This document shows positions 49,758 to 56,874 of a stretch of DNA of 64,000 nt, in pieces. The position numbers were made by a program, and so were the translations under genes. Position 1 is the stretch's first letter. Each line of letters starts with the position of its first letter. The notes below the pieces were generated by a model that searched no databases, was not told where the DNA came from, and saw nothing but the letters and a program-made list of their open reading frames with translations. The stretch covers positions 7,862 through 71,861 of the forward strand of contig DAOUDK010000073.1 in NCBI GenBank assembly GCA_034431315.1, written 5' to 3'. The DNA is from JAUWOY01 sp034431315. Lineage in GTDB: Bacteria > Chloroflexota > Anaerolineae > VGOG01.

Positions 49758-51104
49758 TCATGACGACCGCTGCTGCAACGTAACCCTCGCTTGATCCCTG
49801 ATCTCCCTCAGTTGTCGGGCTGTTCTCTTTTCTCCGCTTCGGGTTAGGTTCTCAATGATAAGATCCATCACCCTCAATAACTCGTTGTCTACCTGCTCGA
49901 CATTCTCCTCCAGCAGCTTCTTCGTCTCTCTGGGATATTGAGCCTCCATCAGTTGGTTGATGAACTTGATAGACCGAGGTGTTATCTCGTCCAGCAACTG
50001 GAAGGCCAGGGTCTCCAGGCGTTTGAGCTTCCTGGCTACCTCCTTCTCGCCCCCGGCCTCAGCTTGCTCGATGTTAGCCGACAGGACAGCAAAGAAGACC
50101 TCGTCAATCTCCTCCACATGCTCTCGCAACGCTTCTCCCAATCCCTCGCTCTCGAAGATCTCCCTCAACAAGGCTGCCTTTTTTTGCAGCATGGCCTGGG
50201 TCTCGGCATCCAGCCTGTCCCTGATCTCCAGGATGCGAGATCGCAGGTGCTTGAGCCGCTGAGCCTCCTCGGCCTTTCCTTCCTCCTCACGGGCCTCAAT
50301 CCTGCTGGTCAGGCTGCGGAAGAACTGGTAATCCAGCATGCGGCGTCCGAGAGCTATCACAGCCCTTAGCTCGGCGTCACTCTCACACTCAATTACCTTC
50401 TCCAGGAACTCTTCCCGCGTCATGCCTTCTTGCAAAGCCTCGGTGATCTCGCGCTCGACTCGGCTGGCTCTACCCAGGCTGCTGAACTCCAACAGCTTCT
50501 CCCGCAGTCCCAAAAGGCGTTTGGCTCTATTCTCCTCGCCCTCGGTCTTGGCTATCTCTATGGAGCCGGTCAGGAGACTGAAGAATTCGTAGTCCAGTTG
50601 GCCGTCGTTTTCCCGCACCAGAACTCGCAGGACTTCGTCGCTGGTCGCATCCAAGAAGCGCTGGATTAGACTCAGCTTGGCCTTTCGAGCCTCCAGCATC
50701 TCTTTGGTGACGCCGTCAGCTTGCACTACCTCGTCTATCAGCCCTGTCAGGCTGAGGAAGATCTTAGGCTGCAGGAGGTAGCCCTTGCGCTCCTCAGGAG
50801 GCAATGAGCTTATGAGGCGGTTAGTCAGGTCGCCGACGAGCTTATGCTGATCGTCGCCTCTCAGGCTCAGCTCGGATGGCAAGAAGCAGAGGAGCATCTC
50901 CTTGTCGGGGTCGTGGTAGACAAAGGGGACGTTCAGCATCCCGGCGTTGCCGCACTGAGGGCAGGTGGCGACGTTGATCTTGCCTCGCAGGAGTTTGGAT
51001 TTGGCTTCTGGATCCTGGCCTACGTCAATGATACTCTGCACCTGGGCGGCGAATCGGCGCCCGCAGAGGGGGCAGGGTACGGGAACGGTTTGTAGTTGGA
51101 ACAT
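49758..51104 (-). CDS. CpXC domain protein with helical repeats
   Basis: 448 residues. The N-terminal zinc-binding domain has two CPxC pairs (PVPCPLCGRRF and VATCPQCGNAG) and the motif VYHDPDKEMLLCFLP, as in the CpXC family that is frequent in Chloroflexota. Residues ~110-448 are all-helical with repeated blocks of the type LDYEFFSLLTGSIEIAK / LDYQFFRSLTSRIEARE followed by REK(L)LE and a coiled-coil stretch. No enzymatic motif. Role unknown; probably an intracellular scaffold or regulator. It follows the PHP gene on the same strand across a heptad array. Confidence 0.85.
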   Translation of the reverse strand: MFQLQTVPVPCPLCGRRFAAQVQSIIDVGQDPEAKSKLLRGKINVATCPQCGNAGMLNVPFVYHDPDKEMLLCFLPSELSLRGDDQHKLVGDLTNRLISSLPPEERKGYLLQPKIFLSLTGLIDEVVQADGVTKEMLEARKAKLSLIQRFLDATSDEVLRVLVRENDGQLDYEFFSLLTGSIEIAKTEGEENRAKRLLGLREKLLEFSSLGRASRVEREITEALQEGMTREEFLEKVIECESDAELRAVIALGRRMLDYQFFRSLTSRIEAREEEGKAEEAQRLKHLRSRILEIRDRLDAETQAMLQKKAALLREIFESEGLGEALREHVEEIDEVFFAVLSANIEQAEAGGEKEVARKLKRLETLAFQLLDEITPRSIKFINQLMEAQYPRETKKLLEENVEQVDNELLRVMDLIIENLTRSGEKRTARQLREIRDQARVTLQQRSS

Positions 51105-51126
51105 GGTTGGGATTTCCTTTCTCTAC

Positions 51127-51161
51127 TTTGAAGTTGGAGGTTGGAGGTTGGAGGTTTGAGC
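51127..51161. repeat. Heptad array (TTGGAGG x3 plus variants)
   Basis: TTTGAAG, TTGGAGG, TTGGAGG, TTGGAGG, TTTGAGC between the PHP and CpXC genes; it mixes the TTGGA and TTTGAGC unit types and so links the family members. Confidence 0.85.
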
Positions 51162-51170
51162 TTTGCTTCG

Positions 51171-51860
51171 TCAGGCCCATTTGGCATAGCGACTCAGCGC
51201 TCGCTGGATCAGAGCCTGGGGGTTGACTACGGTGGCCATCTGGATCTCTTCTTCATCTAACCCGGCGCCGGCTGCCACCAAGCGGGCCATCTCCTGGCCT
51301 ATCATATCGCCGGGCGTGTGGGTGTCGGTGTTGAGAACCAGCTTGGCTCCCGTCTGGCGGGCGATTTGAACGATGTGGCCGTTGGTGAGACAGTGGCCTG
51401 AGCGGGAAGTGATTTCGAGAGCGATCCCGTTCTCAGCGGCGATTTGGGCTTCCTCTAAAGTGATGAGACCTGGGTGGGCCAGGATGTCCACCTCGGCGCA
51501 CTCTACTGCCGCCCGGTTGGTGCCACCCATCACTGGCTCTACGATGGTCTCCCCGTGCACTACTACCAGCCCCGCTCCCAGCTTTCTAGCCCGCCGGGCC
51601 AGGGGCGCGATACTGGCTGGGGCCATGTGGGTCAACTCCACGCCTGGCACGAAGGTGAGGGGGAAGTCTCCTCTCTGCTCCTGGGCGAAACGCACCAGGC
51701 TGGAAACGATCGCGTCCAGGTTGGACGCATCGGCGTGGTCGGTGATGGCGATGGCTCCGTAGCCCAGGGCTGCCGCCCTGCGCAGGATCTCGCTGGGCAG
51801 GAGCACCCCATCGCTGAAGAAGGAGTGAACGTGGAGGTCAAGGCGTTTGTCGCTGTTCAA
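51171..51860 (-). CDS. PHP-family phosphoesterase
   Basis: 229 residues from TTG 51860, which has AAGGAG 7 bp upstream; longer starts would translate dispersed-repeat DNA. Trinuclear metal-site motifs of the PHP fold: DLHVHSFFSDG, ITDHAD, FVPGVELTH, VVVHGE, DILAHPG and NTDTHTPGD. It belongs to the histidinol-phosphatase-like / PolX-type group; the substrate is not predictable. Located between a histidine kinase and the CpXC gene. Confidence 0.85.
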   Translation of the reverse strand: MNSDKRLDLHVHSFFSDGVLLPSEILRRAAALGYGAIAITDHADASNLDAIVSSLVRFAQEQRGDFPLTFVPGVELTHMAPASIAPLARRARKLGAGLVVVHGETIVEPVMGGTNRAAVECAEVDILAHPGLITLEEAQIAAENGIALEITSRSGHCLTNGHIVQIARQTGAKLVLNTDTHTPGDMIGQEMARLVAAGAGLDEEEIQMATVVNPQALIQRALSRYAKWA

Positions 51861-51907
51861 AGTCGGGCTCCTTATCACTTCCGGATCAACCGTGGATAAG
51901 TAATCTC

Positions 51908-51998
51908 TGCCACGAATCCTTCGACTGGGCTCAGGACAGGTTTCACGAATTGACACGAAGAAAAGGAAAATTAGTGAAAATTCGTGTAATTCGTGGCA
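51908..51998. mobile_element. Small element with TGCCACGAAT termini and nested palindrome
   Basis: Inverted ends TGCCACGAAT (51908-51917) and ATTCGTGGCA (51989-51998). A CCTTCGACTGGGCTCAGG palindrome copy (from 51918) is inserted next to the left end. The right part encodes the last residues of the histidine kinase. Confidence 0.7.
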
Positions 51999-53584
51999 AA
52001 AAAGCTGCGCGGTAACTTGAAGATGAACTTGGCTCCCCTGCCTGGCTCGCTTTGCACCCAGATTTTGCCGCCGTGGGCCTCGACTACTTCTTTGCAGAGG
52101 TAGAGGCCCAGCCCCGCCCCCTCGGTGCGGCGGGTGAGGGGGCTCTCCGCCCGATAGAAGCGCTCGAAAATGCGCTCTTGTTCCGACTGGGGGATGCCGA
52201 TGCCCTCGTCGGCCACAGCGATGTAGACCCAATCGTCATCGGCCCAGCCGCCTGTGCGGATCAGCCCCCCACGGGGCGAGTATTTGATGGCGTTGGAGAG
52301 CAGGTTGGTCAGCACCTGCCGTAACCGCTCGATGTCGCCCTGCACGGCGGGAAAGTCGGGGGGGAAGTCCAGGGTGAACATGTGCTCGCTCGACTGGGTT
52401 CGGAATTCATCCATCACCTTTTCCGCCAGCTTGTCCACCTGCACATAGCTAAGCTCTAGCTTGAACGCGCTGGCTTGCAGACGAGAGGCGTCGAGAAGGT
52501 TGTTTATCAGCCTGTTCAGGCGGTCGCTCTCCTCGGCGATGATGGCCAGGCCCTGGCTCAGCGTGTCCGCGTCCCACTGCGCGTCCTCGCGGCGCAGGGT
52601 GTCGGCGTAGCCTTTGATGATGGAGACGGGGCTCTTCAGCTCGTGGGAGATGACCGACACGAAGGTGGACTTCATCTCCTCGGCCTCGCGGAAACGGGTG
52701 ATGTCGCGCACGTTGGCGATGACGCTCACCAGGCGGCCTTCTCTATCGTAGAGGGGCGAGTAGGTGATGCCTACGGTGACGACTGATCTGTCGGGGCGTT
52801 TGATGTCGCCTTCCACGTAGAGGTGTTCCTCTGGCTCGGGTTGCAGGAGGGGGCACGTGGCTTCACAGATGTCCTTTCCCTGGCGATCCCTCAGGGCCAG
52901 CACACGGGAGCAGGGTTGCCCCAGGGCTTCCTCGGCGGACCAGCCCGTCATCTCCTCCAGAGCACGGTTAAAGACTCGGATGCGGCGCTGGGTGTCCAGG
53001 ATCATCACCCCATCGGCGCTGTTCTGAATGATGGCGTCCAGGCGGCGCTTCTCGTGCGCCAATCGCTGGTAGAGGCGGGCGTTATGGACGGCGATGGCTG
53101 CCTGGTCGGCGAAGCTGGCCAGCACCTGGCGGTCATTAGCCGAGAAGGCCCCACCTTGGGAGCGGAAGATGTAGATCACGCCGATGAGATTGCTCTCCAT
53201 GATCAGCGGCAGGGCCACTACCTGGCGCAGGCCGAGACCGATGGCCGATACCACCAGGCTCAGCTTCATCTGCAGGTTGGGGATCGTCCAACGGCGGTGT
53301 CCTGAGCCTGTCGAAGGGATGAGATATTCGCGTTCAGCTTGGGCGGGGATGTCGGTCAATAGAGGCGTGAAAAGGTGTAGGATGTCCGGTGGCAGGCCAT
53401 AACTTGCCTGCACACGGAGGCTGCCATCCTCTTGGCGCAAGGCGATGAGGCCCGCCTGGCCCTGCAACATCTCCGCGGCGTTCTCCAGGATCAGGCGCAG
53501 CACCGAGGGCAGGTCCAGCCGCGAGGTCATGGCGCGGCTTATTTGGAGAAGATATTCACGCTGGCGCAATTGGTAGTCCATCAT
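51971..53584 (-). CDS. Sensor histidine kinase with GAF and PAS domains
   Basis: About 537 residues from ATG 53584. A GAF domain (~15-185), a PAS domain (~200-320, with IIQNSADGVMILDTQRRI and DVRDITRF), then HisKA (FVSVISHELKSPVSIIKGYADTL, phospho-acceptor His) and HATPase (LTNLLSNAIKYSPRGG, VADEGIGIP, GAGLGLYLCKEVVEAHGG). No membrane segment, so it is a cytoplasmic sensor. A palindrome is translated in the GAF domain (PSTGSGHRR). The C-terminal FFATNYTNFH comes from a dispersed repeat. The ATG lies 7 bp after the -10 box, so the mRNA is probably leaderless. No response regulator is nearby. Confidence 0.92.
   Translation of the reverse strand: MMDYQLRQREYLLQISRAMTSRLDLPSVLRLILENAAEMLQGQAGLIALRQEDGSLRVQASYGLPPDILHLFTPLLTDIPAQAEREYLIPSTGSGHRRWTIPNLQMKLSLVVSAIGLGLRQVVALPLIMESNLIGVIYIFRSQGGAFSANDRQVLASFADQAAIAVHNARLYQRLAHEKRRLDAIIQNSADGVMILDTQRRIRVFNRALEEMTGWSAEEALGQPCSRVLALRDRQGKDICEATCPLLQPEPEEHLYVEGDIKRPDRSVVTVGITYSPLYDREGRLVSVIANVRDITRFREAEEMKSTFVSVISHELKSPVSIIKGYADTLRREDAQWDADTLSQGLAIIAEESDRLNRLINNLLDASRLQASAFKLELSYVQVDKLAEKVMDEFRTQSSEHMFTLDFPPDFPAVQGDIERLRQVLTNLLSNAIKYSPRGGLIRTGGWADDDWVYIAVADEGIGIPQSEQERIFERFYRAESPLTRRTEGAGLGLYLCKEVVEAHGGKIWVQSEPGRGAKFIFKLPRSFFATNYTNFH
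53294..53320. repeat. In-frame CCTGAGC...TCGAAGG palindrome copy in the histidine kinase
   Basis: GCGGTGTCCTGAGCCTGTCG followed by AAGGGAT, giving PSTGSGHRR in a GAF loop; nearly identical to the copy at 48411. Confidence 0.85.
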
Positions 53585-53591
53585 GGCTACT

Positions 53592-53620
53592 ATTCTAACA
53601 CAAGTTGCCCATAACTGCAA
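53592..53620 (-). promoter_or_regulatory. Promoter of the histidine kinase
   Basis: Minus strand TTGCAG (53620-53615), 17 bp, TAGAAT (53597-53592); ATG follows 7 bp later. Confidence 0.7.
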
Positions 53621-53649
53621 TTGACAGCAACATTGAATGATGCTATACT
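53621..53649 (+). promoter_or_regulatory. Promoter of the MntA/HepT pair
   Basis: TTGACA (53621-53626), 17 bp, TATACT (53644-53649). Its -35 directly abuts the -35 of the divergent kinase promoter. Confidence 0.85.
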
Positions 53650-53677
53650 TATCCCAGAGTGAAGGGGAGCGAGATAC

Positions 53678-54193
53678 ATGAAAGCGATAAACGATTTCTC
53701 TGCCAGCGTGAGAGGCGATGGACAGATAGCGCCTCAGGACGTGGCATCGAAAATCATAGCGCGCCTCAAGCTGTGCTTGCCAGACATCCTGAAGCATCGC
53801 CCCGTGCTACTTGCCTACGCCTACGGCTCGGTGGCTGCAGGGTGCCCGACCCCTCTCAGCGACGTAGATATCGCCCTGGTCCTGGCCCCCGCCTGTGGGC
53901 TGGATGCCTACCAGCGGTTCATGCTGGAGCTGGAGATCGCCGCCGAGATCGAGAGACACTGTGGCATCCAGAACGCCGATGTGCGCAGTATCAACGACGC
54001 ACCGCTGAGAGTTCAAGGCCAGGTGCTGACCAAGGGACGGCTTCTCTACTCGAAGGATGTAGACTTTCGGGTAGCGTATGAAGTCCGTACCCGCAAGCGC
54101 TATTTCGATTTCCAGCCAGTGTTGGCGATGATGTGTGAGGCCTATTTTGCTCATCTGGAGGCCGATTTGAGAAAGAAGGCGCTGTATGGTTGA
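53678..54193 (+). CDS. mntA: MntA-type nucleotidyltransferase antitoxin
   Basis: 171 residues. The minimal nucleotidyltransferase motif is AYGSVAAGCPTPLSDVDIALVL (GSx...G, then SDVD with two acidic metal ligands), with a third acidic region in NADVRSIND. MntA proteins AMPylate and inactivate HepT. The stop overlaps the hepT start region by 8 bp, so the pair is translationally coupled. A GGGGAG ribosome site precedes ATG 53678. Confidence 0.88.
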   Translation: MKAINDFSASVRGDGQIAPQDVASKIIARLKLCLPDILKHRPVLLAYAYGSVAAGCPTPLSDVDIALVLAPACGLDAYQRFMLELEIAAEIERHCGIQNADVRSINDAPLRVQGQVLTKGRLLYSKDVDFRVAYEVRTRKRYFDFQPVLAMMCEAYFAHLEADLRKKALYG

Positions 54194-54626
54194 ACCTAAG
54201 ACGATTGAGGGCATTTTTCGCAACCTGGACACTTATCTCGATCAACTGCACCAACTGGCCGCGCTTCGACGGGCGGAACTGGCAGATGACCTGGTGAAAC
54301 TGGGTGCTGCCAAATACTACTTGCAGGTTGCCATCGAGTGCTGTATTGACGTGGCCAATCACATCATTGCTCGCCAGGATTTTCGAGCGCCGGAGTCTTA
54401 CGCTGACAGCTTCACCGTGTTGGCCGAGAACGGAGTCATCGAGCAGGATTTCGCCTCCACGGCTCGCAAGATGACCGGGATGAGAAACCGTCTGGTGCAC
54501 CTCTACTGGGAGGTAGATGCGAACATTCTCTACGACATATTGCAGAACAACATCAGCGACTTCGATCGCTTTAAGGCGTACGTCTACGGCTATATGTGCG
54601 CTTTGAAGCAGGAAAATGAGCACTAG
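54186..54626 (+). CDS. hepT: HepT-like HEPN toxin (DUF86)
   Basis: 146 residues, all-helical DUF86/HEPN fold. The RNase motif is RNRLVHLYWEVD (R-x4-H followed by Y), which in HepT is both the active site and the AMPylated Tyr region. The conserved start (EGIFRNLDTYLDQLHQL) and YYLQVAIECCIDVANHII are typical. Forms a MntA/HepT toxin-antitoxin module with the upstream gene. Confidence 0.9.
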   Translation: MVEPKTIEGIFRNLDTYLDQLHQLAALRRAELADDLVKLGAAKYYLQVAIECCIDVANHIIARQDFRAPESYADSFTVLAENGVIEQDFASTARKMTGMRNRLVHLYWEVDANILYDILQNNISDFDRFKAYVYGYMCALKQENEH

Positions 54627-54887
54627 GCCTCGCTCTCACCGTTCGCATTGTATTCAGGAAGTTTCATGCCATATCGCTCTATTTACTTGACTATAAAATC
54701 ATAGTCAGAAGTTTTCCGCCTCTTCTTTATCATATCTGGCTTTTTAAGCTTATTTCTTACAGTTTCCTTACGTAAATTAGATGTTTCGCCACCCATTGAC
54801 TGGAATGTCTTTTAGGCTTTCTTACGTAAACCAACTTTCCGTCCCCTTTCAATGGACGTAGTCGTGCCAAAAGGTGAGAAGAAAGGG
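54627..54887. other. AT-rich intergenic region without a recognisable gene
   Basis: Contains the inverted repeat TGACTAT / ATAGTCA (54688-54707) and two copies of the palindrome TTACGTAAA (54768-54776 and 54822-54830). No reading frame of note and no tRNA-like fold seen. Confidence 0.5.
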
Positions 54888-54922
54888 AGGGCCATCAACA
54901 TTCAACTGTTGATGGCCCTTTT
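54888..54922. terminator. Stem-loop between hepT and the aminotransferase gene
   Basis: GGGCCATCAACA (54889-54900) with TGTTGATGGCCC (54907-54918), T-run on the plus strand; probably ends transcription from one or both sides. Confidence 0.65.
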
Positions 54923-54957
54923 ACGTCCGGGGTTTTGACTCGTTACTCGTTAACTCG

Positions 54958-56286
54958 CTAGAGCCCAGCCTCCTTCTCGACCTCGGTCAGAGCCGCCTCG
55001 AAGATGGCGAGACCTTCGTCCGCGATGTCCTGGGATATGTTGAGGGCCGGCATGAAGCGCATGGTATTTGGGCCGCAGCCCAGGAGGAGCAGGCCCTTCT
55101 CGAAGGCGCGCTGGACGACCTGGTTGCGTATCTCCGGCGCTGGCTCTCTGGTCGCCTTGTCCTTCACCAGCTCGATGCCAATCATCAGCCCCTTGCCCCT
55201 CACGTCGCCTATGCTGGGATGATCGTCTGTGATCTCGTTCAAACGATCCATCATCCGCTGGCCCACGCGAGTCGCGTTCTCCATGAAGCCGTCTTCTACC
55301 AGCCTGATGGTCGCCAGGGCGGCGGCAGAGCAGACGGGGTTTCCGCCGAAGGTGTTTCCGTGAGCGCCGGGCGGCCAGATCATCAGGCTCTTGCGGGCCA
55401 CCATCGCCCCGACGGGCATGCCAGAGGCAATTCCCTTGGCCAGGGTCACGATGTCGGGCTCTACGCCCCAGTGCTCCATGGCGAACATCTTGCCGGTGCG
55501 CCCGAAACCCGTCTGCACCTCGTCGGCAACGTACAGGATGCCGTACTTTTCCATCAAGGCCTTGAGCCGGCCATGCCACTCTGGCGGCGGCACCACGTAG
55601 CCGCCCTCGCCCTGGATAGGCTCGACGAAGATGGCCGCCACTTCCTCAGCAGGCACGAAGTTACGGAAGAGGCTCTTCTCGATATAGTCTACGCAGTGGA
55701 TGTCGCAGGATGGATGCTCCAGGTTAAATGGGCAGCGGTAGCAGTAGGGGTAGTACACGTGAGTCACCCCAGGCACCAGAGGCGCGAAGCCCTTGCGCTG
55801 CACGTACTTCGATGCGGTCAGGGATAGCGACCCCATGGTGCGCCCGTGGAAGGCGCCGATGAAGGCCAGCATACGGGGCCGCCCCGTGTAGTAGCGGGCC
55901 AGCTTGAAAGCCGCCTCCACCGATTCGGTGCCTGAGTTGGTGAAGAAGACTTGGGTCTCCTCTTCGATAGGGACCAGGGCATTGAGCTTCTCCGCCAGCT
56001 TGATCTGGACGGGATAGTAGAAGTCCGTCCCGGACATGTGGATGAACTTCTCGGCCTGCTCCTGGATGGCCTTGACCACATCGGGATGGGCGTGGCCTGT
56101 AGCTGTGACCGCAATGCCGGCATTGAAGTCAATGAAGCGATTGCCGTCCACGTCCCAGACCTCTGAGCCCTGGCCGTGGTCCATCACGAAGGGGTAAGAG
56201 CGGGTGTAGGAAGGAGAGATGGCGGCTGTATCCTTCTCGACCCATTCCCTAGCTTTGGAACCAGGTAGTTGCGATTTGTTGACCAT
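54958..56286 (-). CDS. Class III PLP-dependent aminotransferase (acetylornithine/4-aminobutyrate family)
   Basis: 442 residues from ATG 56286 (AAGGAGG upstream). PLP-enzyme motifs: FFTNSGTESVEAAFKLAR, GAFHGRTMGSLSLTAS, VEPIQGEGGYVVPP, ADEVQTGFGRTGKMFAMEHWGVEPDIVTLAKGIASGMP (Schiff-base Lys in LAKG) and GNTFGGNPVCSAAALA. The Cys-rich stretch YYPYCYRCPFNLEHPSCDIHC is typical of a subgroup found also in archaea that includes broad-substrate aminotransferases and racemases, so 4-aminobutyrate or ornithine specificity cannot be fixed. It stands alone between MntA/HepT and a nested repeat. Confidence 0.9.
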   Translation of the reverse strand: MVNKSQLPGSKAREWVEKDTAAISPSYTRSYPFVMDHGQGSEVWDVDGNRFIDFNAGIAVTATGHAHPDVVKAIQEQAEKFIHMSGTDFYYPVQIKLAEKLNALVPIEEETQVFFTNSGTESVEAAFKLARYYTGRPRMLAFIGAFHGRTMGSLSLTASKYVQRKGFAPLVPGVTHVYYPYCYRCPFNLEHPSCDIHCVDYIEKSLFRNFVPAEEVAAIFVEPIQGEGGYVVPPPEWHGRLKALMEKYGILYVADEVQTGFGRTGKMFAMEHWGVEPDIVTLAKGIASGMPVGAMVARKSLMIWPPGAHGNTFGGNPVCSAAALATIRLVEDGFMENATRVGQRMMDRLNEITDDHPSIGDVRGKGLMIGIELVKDKATREPAPEIRNQVVQRAFEKGLLLLGCGPNTMRFMPALNISQDIADEGLAIFEAALTEVEKEAGL

Positions 56287-56315
56287 GTTGATTGTATCCT
56301 CCTTGATATAATATG

Positions 56316-56335
56316 GGTGACGTAACGATGTCACC
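56316..56335. promoter_or_regulatory. Inverted repeat upstream of the aminotransferase (possible operator)
   Basis: GGTGAC-N8-GTCACC centred just upstream of an AT-rich ATATTATAT stretch that could serve as the -10 of the minus-strand gene. Confidence 0.4.
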
Positions 56336-56350
56336 TTTCGGGTGCTTGGT

Positions 56351-56669
56351 GGATATGACAACGAATTGAAAGGGTTCACCGAATTCACGTAACTACTCAG
56401 CCTGTCATTGCGAGTCTTCCATGGCGCGGTGCGCCATCCGTAGGGGACAGAAACTGGCGCGAGCTTTTGTCATTGCGAGGCGGCGCTTTTCCGCCGAAGC
56501 AATCCCCGTTAGAGTTTGGAACATGGAATCACGGAAGGTACGGAGTCACGGAACTTCCGTGCTTCCATGCTCTCCGTGCTTCCGTGTTCCCGCGTTCTCC
56601 GGATATGCCTGAGTAGTCACGAATTCACGACGCTAAATTCGGTAAATCCTCGAAATTCGATGTCATATC
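56351..56669. mobile_element. Nested repeat: hairpin element with other palindromes inside
   Basis: Outer ends GATATGACAACGAATT (56351) and AATTCGATGTCATATC (to 56669) match the 75-bp element at 28646. Inside are ACTACTCAG (56392-56400) and CTGAGTAGT (56608-56616) as a second pair, a GTCATTGCGAG-type sequence (from 56404) and a CACGGAAG / CTTCCGTG palindrome (about 56530-56590). No gene is present in this 381-bp spacer. Confidence 0.7.
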
Positions 56670-56868
56670 AGCCGCCGGCGACGAGGTGAATGACCCTTAC
56701 CTGGTCGTTGTCCTCAATCGCCGTCGTTCCGTACTCGCTTCTGGGGATGACCTTGCCGTTCACCGAGACCACGATCATCGGAAAGGTGAACTTGAGAATC
56801 TCCAGGATGGAGTTCACCGTCATCCCCTCTCGCCACTCGACGTCGAACTTGTTATTAACTCGAATCAT
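56668..56868 (-). CDS. MoaD/ThiS-like sulfur carrier protein
   Basis: 66 residues, beta-grasp fold with the C-terminal Gly-Gly (HLVAGG) needed for adenylation and thiocarboxylate formation. The pattern MIRVNNKF..EWREGMTVNSILE...VSVNGKVIPRSEYGTTAIEDNDQVRVI fits ThiS/MoaD. Six bp downstream of the aldehyde:ferredoxin oxidoreductase gene, so a role in its tungsto/molybdopterin synthesis is more likely than thiamine synthesis. The TGA stop touches the end of the nested repeat. Confidence 0.88.
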   Translation of the reverse strand: MIRVNNKFDVEWREGMTVNSILEILKFTFPMIVVSVNGKVIPRSEYGTTAIEDNDQVRVIHLVAGG

Positions 56869-56874
56869 CTCGCT

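Noticed and set aside
51861..52232. Long N-terminal extension of the PHP gene
   Set aside because: It would translate dispersed repeats and overlap the histidine kinase; AAGGAG fits TTG 51860.
54627..54957. Possible tRNA or small RNA gene in the AT-rich spacer
   Set aside because: Only short inverted repeats and a terminator are seen; no cloverleaf or conserved RNA motif.
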